This document shows positions 53,574 to 63,133 of a stretch of DNA of 64,000 nt, one piece after another. The translations under genes and the position numbers were made by a program. The notes beneath the pieces are model-generated. The model was not told where the DNA came from, made no database searches, and saw only the letters and a list, made by a program, of their open reading frames with translations. Each line of letters opens with the position of its first letter. Positions within the stretch are counted from its first letter, which is position 1. Source of the DNA: Anaerolineae bacterium (GTDB taxonomy: Bacteria > Chloroflexota > Anaerolineae > Aggregatilineales > JAFGMM01); assembly GCA_027494055.1 (NCBI GenBank), contig JAOSJO010000022.1, positions 496,001 to 560,000 on the forward strand, written 5' to 3'.

Positions 53574-54292
53574 ATGCGCCCGGACGGACGCGCTCACGAC
53601 CAGCTCAGGCCGGTCACATTCACCACGGATTACACCATCTACGCCGAAGGCGCGGCGCTCATCGAGGTGGGGCGGACGCGCGTGCTCTGCACCGCCACCG
53701 TCGAAGAGGCCGTCCCGCCCTGGCTGAAGGGCCAGGGGCGCGGCTGGGTGACGGCGGAATACGCGATGCTCCCCGCGCCACCGGGACGCGCACCCCGCGC
53801 GGTCGGAGCGCGCGCGCCGAGGAGATCAGGCGGCTGATCGGGCGCAGCCTGCGCGCGTCGGTGGACTTGGCGCAGCTTGGCGAGCGGCAGATCGTCATCG
53901 ACTGCGACGTGCTCCAGGCCGACGGCGGCACGCGCACCGCCTCCGTCACGGGCGGTTACGTCGCGCTGGCGATGGCGCTGCACCGCCTGATCGGCCAGGG
54001 CGCGGTCACGGAGGCGGTCTTTGGCCCGCCGGTGGCGGCGGTCAGCGTGGGGCTGGTGGACGGAGTCGCGCTGCTCGACCTGGACTACGCCGAGGACCAG
54101 GCCGCCGACGCCGACTGCAACCTGGTCATCAACGCGCACGGGGAGTACGTCGAAGTCCAGGGTACGGCGGAGGGCCGGCCGTTCGCGCGCCGCACCCTGA
54201 GCGCGCTGCTCGACCTGGCCGAGGATGGCGTCGGGCGGCTGCTTGAGATGCAGCAGGCTGCCATCGACCGGTGGCGGGAGCGGCAGGTATGA
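53574..54292 (+). CDS. rph: ribonuclease PH, one frameshift
   Basis: Phosphorolytic 3'-5' exoribonuclease that trims tRNA precursors. ATG at 53574 after AAGGAGGGG. The first frame ([67 protein letters not shown]) breaks at a C4 run at about 53770. One more C restores [65 protein letters not shown], the highly conserved phosphate-binding and active-site region. The family length of about 239 residues is kept. The stop overlaps the next start (ATGA). Confidence 0.95.
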
Positions 54293-55246
54293 TCGCGCAG
54301 GCTGTCGTGCTGGCTGCCGGGCGCGGGAAGCGCCTCGGCCCGCTCACTCAGGACCGTCCCAAGGCGATGCTGCCCGTGCTTGGCAAGCCGATCATCGCCC
54401 GCATCATGGACCGGATGCGCGAGGCCGGCGTCCGGCGGTATGTGGTGGTCGTGGGCGAGCAGGAAGGCGCGGTCGCCGCTTACCTGAACAAATCGTGGTA
54501 CCCGGACTGTGAGGTCCGCTTTGTGTTGCAGCCCACCCCGCTCGGCACCGCCGACGCGCTGCACCTGGCCGCGCCCCCACCTGGACGGGCCGTTCCTGTT
54601 CACCGCGTGCGACAACATCGTCCCGCCCAACCACGTGCCGGCGCTCATCAAGCGGTTCGACGCCTTCAAGGGCGACATCGTCCTCAGCCTGATCGAGGCC
54701 ACGCCGGAGGAAATCAGCCGCAGCGCCAACGTCGAGGTCGAGGGCGACCGTGTGGTGCGCCACGTCGAGAAGCCGCCCGTCGAAGCGGTCACGAGCAACC
54801 TGCTCAGCATCATGATCTATGCGTGCAGCCCTGCGGTGCTGGAAGGCCTGGACCGGGTGCCGGTCTCGGCGCGCGGCGAAAAGGAATTCGCGCATGTGAT
54901 CGCGCGCTTCATCAATGGCGGGGGGCGCGTCAGCTTCGTGCGCACGGCGTGGCGGCTGCATCTCACGCAGGATCAGGACCTGCTGTGGATCAATCGCTGC
55001 CTGCTCGACGAGGGGCGCGACGCGCACATCCTGAGCGAACTGCCTGGCTCCGTCACGATTCGCCCGCCGGTGCGCGTCGATCCGCGCGTGAGCGTGGGGC
55101 AGGAGGCGCACATCGGCCCGAACACCTACCTTGAGGCCGGTTGCACGGTGGGGCAGGGCGCGCACGTGAGCAACAGCGTGGTGCTCGCCGGGGGCGTCGT
55201 GCCGGCTGGCGCGGTAGTCAACGGGCAGATTGTCGCGCGCGCCTAG
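54289..55246 (+). CDS. sugar-1-phosphate nucleotidyltransferase with left-handed beta-helix end, one frameshift
   Basis: ATG at 54289 overlapping rph. The N-terminal [36 protein letters not shown] is the nucleotide-binding signature of GlmU/GlgC/RmlA-type enzymes. The frame breaks in a C5 run (about 54580); one C less gives LAAPHLDGPFLFTACDNIVPP and the rest of the catalytic domain. The last ~65 residues show hexapeptide repeats (VRVDPRVSVGQEAHIGPNTYLEAGCTVGQGAHVSNSVVLAG), a short left-handed beta-helix, without the large acetyltransferase domain of GlmU. It would activate a sugar phosphate (glucose-, mannose- or GlcNAc-1-phosphate). Substrate not determined. About 319 residues. Confidence 0.85.
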
Positions 55247-56709
55247 AGGTCCGGCTCCCACAATTCGTCATCGTCGGTAAAGACCTCGTCGGGCGGCAGG
55301 AAGGGGACGCCCCTGCGCCGGCGGTTGCGGTGGTTCTCGGTCTCCGGGACCAGCCCAAAGGGCCGCCTGGGGAGGAAGTCGTCGCCGGCCTCGACCTGCG
55401 TGGACAGCGCCTCCACCGAGCTTTTGAGGAATTCGAGCGTGACTTCGGTCTGGTGCGCGTGCGCGGCCAGCATCCGCGCCTGCAGCGCCACCTCGCGGAC
55501 GAACGCGCCGGTGCGCTCGATCAGCCGGGGCGCGACCGCCTCGTGCTCGTCGCGCCACTGCGGCCCCATGTAGCGCCTGAGCATCTGGAGCGCCTGGTCC
55601 TCGTCCTGGATCGGCGGGATCACGAAGATGCGGTCCACCCGACCGGGCCGCTTGGCGACACGCTCGTCGATGATCTCCGGGTAGTTGGTCGTCGCGAGCA
55701 TCAGCACGCCCTTCGGGTTGTTGGGCGACTCCACGCCGTCCAGCACGTTGAGCACGCGCGCCTTATCCTCGGCGTGGAGGTAGGCGTCCAGCTCCTCGAC
55801 GATCAACAACACCGGCTGCCGGGACTCGCGCACGATGTGCAAGGCGCGGTGAATCTTCTCGAAGGTCGCGCCGAACACGTCCGCGCCGGATACGTAGACC
55901 ACCACCCGCTTGCGCGCGATGGTGAGCTTCGCCAGCGCCGAGCAGAGCATCGTCTTGCCCGTGCCCGGCAGCCCCACGAGCAGCAGCTTGCGGAACGGGG
56001 CGAGCCGCAACTGCTGGTAGATGCCCACGCCGTCGATGAAGAACGCCTCGATGTCGTCGAGCAGGTCGGCTTTGAGGTCGGGCGGCAGGATAACGTCTTC
56101 CCAGTCCACCACCGGCTCGAAGAAGGCGTCGGTGCCGCCGATGATGTACACATCGCGCCGCCGCCGGATGCGGGGCCGCGCTTTGTCGGCGCACAGGTAC
56201 TCGAACGCAACCCAGCTCTCAAGCCGCTCTGGCGGCAGCACCACGACCGCTACCTGGTCGCGCACCTCGTCCTCGAAGTGGGAGGCGACAAAGATCGCCT
56301 CAAAAGGCGCGCCGGTGTCGGTGGCCTCGAACGTGAAGCGAAACGCCCCCGACGTCGCGCCGAGCGTGGCGTCGTTGCCCCAGTAGGTGATCTCGCTGAT
56401 GTCGGTGACCGCCGTGCAGGGCAGTGGCGTCAGGCCGGCATAGCGCGCCTTGCCGCGCAGCCGCCGCCCCGGCCTGATACGCTGGTGGGCGATCTTGTTG
56501 GCGCACTCCGGCGCGGCCCACACGGTCACGAAAGGCTGACCGGGGTGGCGCGCCTGCCACTGGTCGGCGGCCCACCGGGCGATTTCCTCATAGCGTAGCC
56601 TGGCTTTTGGCATCGACTTCCTGCTCTGAAACTGCGACAACGCCCGCCTGCGCCGGACCCTGTCCAGGCGCATTCTCTCGCGCACGAACGACTGAAAACC
56701 CTCATCCAT
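55243..56709 (-). CDS. AAA+ ATPase with N-terminal substrate domain
   Basis: 488 residues, convergent with the nucleotidyltransferase and overlapping it by 4 bp. An Arg/Lys-rich N-terminus is followed by a ~200-residue domain, then Walker A GLPGTGKTM (about 244-252) and Walker B LLIVEELDA (about 299-307). In the latter the usual Asp is replaced by Glu. Sensor-1 MLATTNYPE and an arginine-rich VAKRPGRVDRIF box complete a classic central AAA module of the Bcs1/FtsH group. No protease or membrane part is present, so it is a soluble remodelling ATPase of unknown substrate. The gene is intact. Confidence 0.85.
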   Translation of the reverse strand: MDEGFQSFVRERMRLDRVRRRRALSQFQSRKSMPKARLRYEEIARWAADQWQARHPGQPFVTVWAAPECANKIAHQRIRPGRRLRGKARYAGLTPLPCTAVTDISEITYWGNDATLGATSGAFRFTFEATDTGAPFEAIFVASHFEDEVRDQVAVVVLPPERLESWVAFEYLCADKARPRIRRRRDVYIIGGTDAFFEPVVDWEDVILPPDLKADLLDDIEAFFIDGVGIYQQLRLAPFRKLLLVGLPGTGKTMLCSALAKLTIARKRVVVYVSGADVFGATFEKIHRALHIVRESRQPVLLIVEELDAYLHAEDKARVLNVLDGVESPNNPKGVLMLATTNYPEIIDERVAKRPGRVDRIFVIPPIQDEDQALQMLRRYMGPQWRDEHEAVAPRLIERTGAFVREVALQARMLAAHAHQTEVTLEFLKSSVEALSTQVEAGDDFLPRRPFGLVPETENHRNRRRRGVPFLPPDEVFTDDDELWEPDL

Positions 56710-56831
56710 CGGGTCGCGCCCTCTGTGGGCTGTACCCTACCAGAGCTTCACGGTTCCGGCTCACGGCGGCCTGAGCGCCATTCTACCAACAAACCGGGAA
56801 ACGCGCCTTGTATCGCGCGCGAACAGACCGG

Positions 56832-56837
56832 TATAAT
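56832..56837 (+). promoter_or_regulatory. -10 box before the HD gene
   Basis: TATAAT at 56832-56837, 35 bp before the ATG at 56872 and 17 bp before an in-frame ATG at 56854. No good -35 hexamer is visible. Confidence 0.5.
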
Positions 56838-56871
56838 CCGTCCCATATCCGCGATGGAAAGGCCAAACACC

Positions 56872-57441
56872 ATGGAACGCGAGGAAGCCTGGGCAATCGT
56901 CTGCGAGTACGTGAAGAACGAGAACCTGCGCAAGCACATGCTCGCGGTGGAGGCCGGGATGCGCGCCTACGCACGCCGCTATGGTGAGGACGAGGCCTCG
57001 TGGGCGCGCGTCGGCCTGCTCCATGACTTCGACTGGGAGATTCACCCCACCCTGGAGGAGCACCCCATGGCGGGCGCGCCGATCCTGCGCGCGCGCGGCG
57101 TGAGCGAGGACGACATCCGCACCATCCTCAGCCACGCCGACCGGGCCGGGGTGCCGCGCGAGTCGCTCCGCGACAGGGCGCTGTTCGCCGTAGACGAGCT
57201 GACCGGCCTTATCACAGCGGTCGCCCTGGTCCGCCCCAGCAAAGACATCCGTGACGTGAAGGTGAAGTCGGTCAGGAACAAGTGGAAGGACCGCTCGTTC
57301 GCCGCCGCCGTCAACCGCGAGGAGATCGCGCAGGCCGCCGAAGAGCTGGGCGTCGAGCTGTGGGAACACGTCGGCGTGGTGCTGGCGGCGATGCAGGGCA
57401 TCGCCGCCGAACTGGGCCTTGACGGGTCGATGGTGAACTGA
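56872..57441 (+). CDS. HD-domain phosphohydrolase
   Basis: 189 residues from the ATG at 56872 (GGAAAGG upstream; an ATG six codons earlier is also possible). Metal-binding residues of the HD fold are seen in order: His in NLRKHMLAVE, HD in VGLLHDFDWEIHP, His in EHPMAG and in LSHAD, Asp in FAVDELTGL. Stand-alone HD proteins of this size hydrolyse nucleotide or other phosphate esters. The substrate is unknown. It is divergent from the AAA ATPase. The alpha/beta hydrolase gene starts 71 bp later on the same strand. Confidence 0.87.
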   Translation: MEREEAWAIVCEYVKNENLRKHMLAVEAGMRAYARRYGEDEASWARVGLLHDFDWEIHPTLEEHPMAGAPILRARGVSEDDIRTILSHADRAGVPRESLRDRALFAVDELTGLITAVALVRPSKDIRDVKVKSVRNKWKDRSFAAAVNREEIAQAAEELGVELWEHVGVVLAAMQGIAAELGLDGSMVN

Positions 57442-57512
57442 CGCTCGTGAACCTGCCCTGCCCGCCCGCGACGCGCGGCTGCCGCGCCTGTGCGCACCCC
57501 CGGAGGCCTGCA

Positions 57513-58433
57513 ATGAGCACCCGGCTGCAACCGCTCCGCGAATCGATTGCCGCCGTGCTCGGCGCGCCGCCCGATCCCGCCCCGCTGGACCCGGAAGTCC
57601 TGGAGGTGGTGCAGGATGACGGCTACCGCCGCGAGAAGGTCACGTACCAGGTGGAGCCGGGCGACAGGGCTTACGCCTACATCCTCATCCCGGACGCGCT
57701 CGACGGCCCAACGCCCGCGATCTTCTGCCACCACCAGCACCACCGGGAGTGGCACCTGGGCAAGAGCGAGGTCGTCGGGCTGGCCGGCGACCCCGACCAG
57801 GCGACGGCGGTGGAACTGGCGCGCATGGGCTACGTGACGTTCGCGCCGGACGCCATCGCCTTCGAAGAGCGCCGCCCCAGCCCGGATGCGAGCTTCGACA
57901 ACAACTTCTTCGAGTTCGCCGCGCGCCTGATCCGGGGCGAGACGCTGCTGAAGAAGATCCTCTCCGACGTCAGCCGGGGGCTGGACTACCTTGAGACGCG
58001 CCCGGAGGTGAACCCGCGCTATCTGGGTTTCATCGGCCATTCCTACGGCGCGAAGGTGGCGGTGTGGGCCGCGGCCTGCGAGCCGCGCCTGCGCGCCACC
58101 GTCGCCCACTGCGGCGTGGGGACGTACCGCGCGCGCATCAGGACGCGCGTGGGCATCCAGATCGAGTTCGCGGTGCCGCGAATCCTCCAGGTGGCGGACA
58201 CCGACAGTGTGCTTTCACTGGTCGCGCCGCGCCCGTTCCTCATCTCCACGACCACTGAGGACCGGCACAGCCCGGACGCCGAATACGTGTACCAACGCGC
58301 GCGGGCGGTCTACGAGGAGATGGGCTTCGGCGCCCGGTTGGGTTTCTATGGCTACGAGGGCAGCCACGTCTTCACCGCGCCGATGCGCCGCAACGCCTAC
58401 CGGTGGTTGGATGGCTGGCTGCGTGGGCTATAA
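57513..58433 (+). CDS. alpha/beta hydrolase (dienelactone hydrolase / acyl-peptidase type)
   Basis: 306 residues from the ATG at 57513 after GGAGG. An N-terminal beta part (VQDDGYRREKVTYQVEPGDRAYAYILIP) precedes the hydrolase core. The nucleophile elbow is FIGHSYGAKVAVWAA (Ser at about 178), and the C-terminal His is in GYEGSHVFTAPMRR. The acidic member is probably in TEDRHSPD. This layout is typical of dienelactone-hydrolase-like and acetyl-xylan-esterase-like enzymes of unknown substrate. It is intact. A TATAAT at 58429-58434 overlaps its stop codon and serves the next gene. Confidence 0.87.
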   Translation: MSTRLQPLRESIAAVLGAPPDPAPLDPEVLEVVQDDGYRREKVTYQVEPGDRAYAYILIPDALDGPTPAIFCHHQHHREWHLGKSEVVGLAGDPDQATAVELARMGYVTFAPDAIAFEERRPSPDASFDNNFFEFAARLIRGETLLKKILSDVSRGLDYLETRPEVNPRYLGFIGHSYGAKVAVWAAACEPRLRATVAHCGVGTYRARIRTRVGIQIEFAVPRILQVADTDSVLSLVAPRPFLISTTTEDRHSPDAEYVYQRARAVYEEMGFGARLGFYGYEGSHVFTAPMRRNAYRWLDGWLRGL

Positions 58434-58473
58434 TGGAGATATGTGACAGCGCCGATAAAGACAGGAACAGATT

Positions 58474-59493
58474 GTGAAGGTACAAGTTTTTACTGACGCG
58501 AGCCTTTTTGACACCCTGGAACCCGAGTGGAACGCCCTGCTTGATAACAGCAGGGCCAATCACATCTTCCTCACGTGGGAATGGCAGCGCACCTGGTGGA
58601 GCTGCTTTCAGCCCGGCGACCTGTATGTCATTACGTTCCGCGAGAACGGCGGCGACCTGATCGGTATCGCCTCCTGCTTCATCCACGATCTGCCCAGATT
58701 CGGGCGCACGCTGCGCCTGGTGGGCTGCGTCGAGGTGACCGACTACCTGGAGGTCATCGCCGCTAAGGACCGCGAACCGGAAGTCCTGGAGGCGCTGGCC
58801 GACCACCTCCTGAACGGCGCCTCCGGCCTGTGGGACCACATCGACTTCTGCAACATCCGCGACGGGTCGCCCACGCTGGCGTACCTGCCCGATATCCTGC
58901 GGGCGCGCGGGCTGGACGTGCAGGTCAAGTTCGAGGATGTGTGCCCGGTCATCCCCTTGCCGGAGACGTGGGAGGCCTATCTGGACATGCTCGACGGCAA
59001 GCAGCGCCGCGAGGTGCGCCGCAAGATGCGCCGCGCCGAGGGCCAGGGCGTGACATGGCGCATCGTCGGCCCGGAGGACGACCTCGACGCCGCGATGACG
59101 ACCTTCCTCGACCTGATGGCCGCCAGCGCGCCCGACAAGGCCCGGTTTCTCGATATCCCCGGCAACCGCGACTTCTTCCGCAGCCTGGCGCACGTGCTCA
59201 TGGACAGCGGCTGGCTGCAACTGATCTTCCTCGACGTCGGCGGGACGGCGGTCGCGGCCTACCTGAACTTCGACTACAACAACCGCATCCAGGTGTACAA
59301 CTCCGGCCTCGATCCGAGCAAGTACCTGAACCTCAGCCCAGGGTGGGTGCTGCTCGGCCACGCGATCAAGCACGCAATCGAGCAGGGGCGCGACGAGTTC
59401 GACTTTCTCCAGGGCGACGAGGAATACAAGCACCGCATGGGCGGCCAGGATACCAGCGTCTGGATGCTCATGGCCGACAAGCCGGGGGCGTAG
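58474..59493 (+). CDS. FemAB/BioF2-type (GNAT-like) acyltransferase
   Basis: 339 residues from the GTG at 58474; the -10 box TATAAT at 58429-58434 serves it. The N-terminal half starts WNALLDNSRANHIFLTWEWQRTWWSCFQPG. The BioF2-like acetyltransferase segment KQRREVRRKMRRAEGQGVTWRIV leads to LQLIFLDVGGTAVAAYLNFDYNNRIQVYNSGLDPSKYLNLSPGWVLLGHAIKHAIEQGRDEFDFLQGDEEYKHRM. This matches CelD/BcsL and FemAB-like proteins involved in exopolysaccharide, lipid or cell wall acylation. The substrate is unknown. The frame is intact. Confidence 0.87.
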   Translation: MKVQVFTDASLFDTLEPEWNALLDNSRANHIFLTWEWQRTWWSCFQPGDLYVITFRENGGDLIGIASCFIHDLPRFGRTLRLVGCVEVTDYLEVIAAKDREPEVLEALADHLLNGASGLWDHIDFCNIRDGSPTLAYLPDILRARGLDVQVKFEDVCPVIPLPETWEAYLDMLDGKQRREVRRKMRRAEGQGVTWRIVGPEDDLDAAMTTFLDLMAASAPDKARFLDIPGNRDFFRSLAHVLMDSGWLQLIFLDVGGTAVAAYLNFDYNNRIQVYNSGLDPSKYLNLSPGWVLLGHAIKHAIEQGRDEFDFLQGDEEYKHRMGGQDTSVWMLMADKPGA

Positions 59494-59565
59494 CCCTGCG
59501 CGGCGCGCTGCCCCGGCGTGCGCATTCCATCTTGAGGGCGCGTTTGTGGTTCGCGGATGCCTGCC

Positions 59566-59830
59566 TGTTTTACCTCACCCCCCGGCCCCTGTCCGACAAG
59601 GGGGTTGGGGGCGGACAGGCAAACGAGAATTCAGCGCCAATCAACATATTCAAGGTTTGTGTGTAGGGGCAAGGCAGCCTGCCCCTACACGCATCCATTC
59701 CGCGCCAGGACTCAACCCTGTACGCCCCTGAACCCACACGGGGAGAGGGGACCTTCAATCCGCTCAACCCCCTCGCCCCACTGTGGGAGAGGGGGTGCCG
59801 ACTGAAGGTCGGCGGGGGTGAGGGGGAAAC
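59566..59830. repeat. cluster of inverted repeats before the SH3b gene
   Basis: The 407-bp gap 59494-59900 contains three elements and no gene. They are a CCTCACCCCCCGGCCCCTGT hairpin (59573 and following), a GTGTAGGGGCA / TGCCCCTACAC palindrome (59659-59689), and a CTCACCCCCGCCGACCTTC-type hairpin in inverted orientation (59740-59825). The last is about 90% the same as 17534-17575. Confidence 0.75.
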
Positions 59831-59900
59831 CACCGCGAGGGGGCTTCTCAGCCTCCTAAGTGCGCATGACGCAGGCGCGCAAGCGCGCTATCATATACGC

Positions 59901-61655
59901 ATGTTGCGCAAAGCCGTCTTCGCAGCAGCCAGCTTGTTCGCCCTGCTTTCGATAGCGTCACCGGTCGGGGCGCAGATCACGCCGCAGCCGGTGCTGGCGG
60001 AAGCCATGCAACAGGCCAACGTCCGCGAAGGCCCCGGCCTCGAATACTACGCGATAGGCAATATCCGCGCCGGCGCGCGCTACCGCGTCATCGGGCGGCA
60101 CGAAATCTACCCCTGGCTGCTCATCGAGTTCGGCGACCCGGTGCAGCACGGCTGGGTCTTTGCCGAGATCGTCAACATCACCGGCGACCTGAACCTGGTG
60201 CCCTTCGTGCCGCTGGATGCGGCCTTCACGTCGTCGCCCACGTCTGCGCCGCCCCTGGAGTCGCCCACGCCCACCCTCACGCTCGCGCCGCCGCCCGCCG
60301 ACAGCGCCACCCCGCCCGCGCCGGCAGCAACCATGACGCCGCCCGCTCAGGGCGCGCCGGCTGTGGGCGCACCGGCTGAGGCGGCGACCGGGGTGACCGT
60401 GCGCGCGCTCAACCGGGCGAACGTGCGCTGCGGCCCCGGCATCGACTACCTGGTTGCCGGCAGCATCAGCAGCGACGAGGTCTACACCGTGCTCACCCGC
60501 CACACCGCGTTCCCCTGGCTCCAGATTCGCTACCCCACCACACAAGCCGCGTGGGTCTACGCCGAACTGGTGGAGGTGAGCGGCGACCTGAGCCAGGTGC
60601 CGGCCATCACCGGCGTGGGCAGCGCGTGCCCGGTGCTCACGCCGACGCCGCCGGTCGTCATGCCTGGCGTGTCGCCCTGGGGTCAGACGCCGACCGGCAG
60701 CGGCCCGGTCGATATGACCATTCTCGGCGAGGCAATCCTGGGCTACCTGTACGAGCGCGACTACTTCCCGCGCACCGAACGGCAGGGGTCGGCCTTTGGG
60801 CTGAACCTGCAGACCGGCGAGTCGTTCTCGCTCAACCCCGGCATCGCCTTCAGCGGCATGAGCCTGATTAAGGTCCCGGTGCTGGTGACGTACTTCCGCT
60901 ACCTCAACGCGCCGCCCAACGAAGACCAGGCGGCGTGGATCACCGGGATGATGACGTGCAGCAACAACCCGGCCTCCAACGCCATCCTGCGCGACCTGGG
61001 CCGGGGCGACGCCTACGCCGGCGCGGAGCGCGTCACTGCGACCATGCGCGAGCTTGGGCTGAACAACACCTTCCTCCAGGGGCCGCTCGTGGAGGACCCC
61101 GAACTCGCCCGGCATGAGGAGCTTACGCCGATTCGCACGTCGGTCGATCAACAGGCTACCGACCCCGACCCCTACAACCAGACCACGCCGGACGAGATCG
61201 GCTGGCTGCTCGGCGCGCTTTACCAGTGTGGGCAGCAGGAGAGCGGCCCGTTGCTCAGCCGCATCGATGGGCTGACGCCGGCGGAATGCCGGCGCGTGCT
61301 CCACGCGCTGGACGAGAACTACCTCGGCGCGATGATCGAGGCGGGCGTCCCCTATGACACCACGGTGGCGCATAAGCACGGCTGGACCACGGGTGACACG
61401 CACGGCGACGCGGGCATCGTCTTCACCCCCGGCGGCGACTACGTGCTCGTCATCATCCTGCACCAGCGCGAATGGCTCACCTACCTCGACGCCTGGCCCA
61501 ACATTGCCGAGCTTTCGCGGCTGGTGTACAACACCTTCAACCCCGGCGCGCCGCTGGCCGAAATCCACCCGGAAGAAGTGCCAGAGACCTGCGACATCAG
61601 CAACAGCCCGCTGTTCGGCCTGCTCATGCAGCCAGACCCGCCGCCGCTTCGTTAG
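59901..61655 (+). CDS. secreted protein with two SH3b domains and a beta-lactamase-like domain
   Basis: 584 residues. Signal peptide (MLRKAVFAAASLFALLSIASPVGA). Two bacterial SH3 domains follow (QQANVREGPGLEYYAIGNIRAGARYRVIGRH and NRANVRCGPGIDYLVAGSISSDEVYTVLTRH), separated by a Pro/Ala/Thr linker. The C-terminal domain has class A beta-lactamase marks: S-x-x-K in GMSLIKVPV (S320, K323), SNN in place of SDN (about 354) and KHG in place of KTG (about 492). The general-base Glu region is not clear, so it may act on peptidoglycan or be a binding protein rather than destroy antibiotics. A TATCAT box 7 bp before the ATG suggests a leaderless mRNA. The gene is intact. Confidence 0.87.
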   Translation: MLRKAVFAAASLFALLSIASPVGAQITPQPVLAEAMQQANVREGPGLEYYAIGNIRAGARYRVIGRHEIYPWLLIEFGDPVQHGWVFAEIVNITGDLNLVPFVPLDAAFTSSPTSAPPLESPTPTLTLAPPPADSATPPAPAATMTPPAQGAPAVGAPAEAATGVTVRALNRANVRCGPGIDYLVAGSISSDEVYTVLTRHTAFPWLQIRYPTTQAAWVYAELVEVSGDLSQVPAITGVGSACPVLTPTPPVVMPGVSPWGQTPTGSGPVDMTILGEAILGYLYERDYFPRTERQGSAFGLNLQTGESFSLNPGIAFSGMSLIKVPVLVTYFRYLNAPPNEDQAAWITGMMTCSNNPASNAILRDLGRGDAYAGAERVTATMRELGLNNTFLQGPLVEDPELARHEELTPIRTSVDQQATDPDPYNQTTPDEIGWLLGALYQCGQQESGPLLSRIDGLTPAECRRVLHALDENYLGAMIEAGVPYDTTVAHKHGWTTGDTHGDAGIVFTPGGDYVLVIILHQREWLTYLDAWPNIAELSRLVYNTFNPGAPLAEIHPEEVPETCDISNSPLFGLLMQPDPPPLR

Positions 61656-61692
61656 GCGCTCAGGGAGCAGGCCGGGGTACGGCGCGCGCGGG

Positions 61693-62912
61693 TCAGCGCG
61701 GCGAGAAGCGGAAGATCAGCCCCTCCTGCACCGCAACGTAAATCCACCCCTCCGGGCTGACCGCCACGTCAACCGGGTGCTCCGGTAGAAGCCCACGTCG
61801 ATTTCGGAGAGCCGCCACGTCTCCTCCGGGCCGTGCGGCAACAGGCGTTCGACCTCCCCGGTCGGCGCGCCGCTGGCGTCGAACTTCACCAGCAGCAGCT
61901 CGTAGCCCGTGATGCGCGCCCGGTTCCACGAGCCGCGCGTGACCACGAGCAGGTGGCCCTGCATCTCCGGGAAGGCGTCAACGTCGGTGGGATAGAACGC
62001 CATGCCGGCCGGCGCGGCGCGCGCCGGGAAGGTGAGCGCCGGCCCGGTTGTCGTGTCGCAGAATGACGCCGTCGCGCCCGGCACGGCGGAGTCTACCTGC
62101 CGGTCGCCGTAGCAGAACGGCCAGCCGTAGTGCGCGCCGCGCACGATGTGGTTGAGTTCATCGGGCGGCGCGTCCTCGTCCCCGCTGATGAAGCGGCTGC
62201 TCTCGGTGGCCCAGAGCGCGCCCGTGGCCGGGTGCCAGTCGAAGTCGATGGGGTTGTGCAGCCCGCTGGCGACAATCTGGGCGTCGCCGCCGTCCGGCGC
62301 GAAGCTGAGGATCGCGCCCCGGCGCGGGTCGTCCTCCACACAGGCCTCGCACGACGCGCCCTGGCTCACGTACAGCCGCCCGTCCGGCCCCACGCCGACG
62401 CTGTTGGTCCAGTAGCCCGCGCCCGCCGGCAGGTCATCCACCAGCACGGCTGTCGCCTCCGCGCGGCCATCGCCGTCGGCGTCGCGCAGCCGGTAGACGC
62501 TGCCCGCGCCGGTGGCGTACAGCGCGCCGTCGTGGTAGGCCAGGCCATAGGGCGTGTCCAGCCCGTCGGCGAGTGTGCGCGGCGCGTCCATCGCGCCGTC
62601 GCCGTCCGCATCGGCGAGGGCGATCACCGCGCCGTCCGCCGGCCGCGCCACGTAGAGCACGCCTTCGGGATCGAACGCGATCGACCCAATTGGGGCGACG
62701 CCGCGCGTCTCCAGCGCGTTGAGCACGATCTCAGGGCACATGCGCGTCGGGTCCACGCGCGGGCGGCTGTAGAGGTAGACGCAGGGCCGCAGCGTGGCGG
62801 TCGGCTGGGCCTCCACCCCGCCGCCCGGCGCAGGCGCACACGCCGCGAGGAGTACGGTCACGAGGGCGGCCAGCGCGCAGCCGGCGCGGGTGGCGTGGCT
62901 GAGTCCGGGCAT
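61693..62912 (-). CDS. PQQ-type glucose/sorbosone dehydrogenase-like lipoprotein, one frameshift near the end
   Basis: Starts at the ATG at 62912; the open frame extends further upstream only through a repeat. Signal peptide with lipobox LLAACAPAP. The propeller blades carry PIGSIAFDPEGVLYVARPADG, TPYGLAYHDGALYATG, NSVGVGPDGRLYVSQG and ELNHIVRGAHYGWPFCYG, typical of the soluble-glucose/sorbosone dehydrogenase family. Repeated DADGDGAMDAP and DADGDGRAEA stretches may bind Ca2+. At about 61785 one C is missing (TACCGG); correction gives EHPVDVAVSPEGWIYVAVQEGLIFRFSPR and a stop at 61693. It may oxidise a sugar outside the cell; the substrate is unknown. Confidence 0.83.
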
Positions 62913-62929
62913 GAGGAAGCGCGCGCCGG

Positions 62930-63050
62930 GGGCCGTAACACGAAAGCACGAGAAACGCGAAATCACGAAAGGGTTGGGCGCGTTTTTCACGTCTTCGCGC
63001 CTTTCGTGGCTTCGTGTTTCAACCCCGCGCCGCTTCCCGGACTCTGTTGC
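62930..63050 (+). repeat. dispersed palindromic element, CACGAA family (copy 3)
   Basis: GCCGTAACACGAAAGCACGA at about 62932 faces CCTTTCGTGGCTTCGTGTTTC at about 63000-63020, ending in GCTTCCCGGACTCTGTTGC. It is strongly similar to copy 2 and inverted relative to copy 1. It lies in the gap 62913-63133 before the zinc-ribbon gene. Confidence 0.85.
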
Positions 63051-63133
63051 GCCGTCGCCGGCGAGGGTGTTCTTGTGGTTCTGTGTCATAAACTGTACAC
63101 TCAGCGCACGCACACTCGGAGAAGGAGCCGCCC

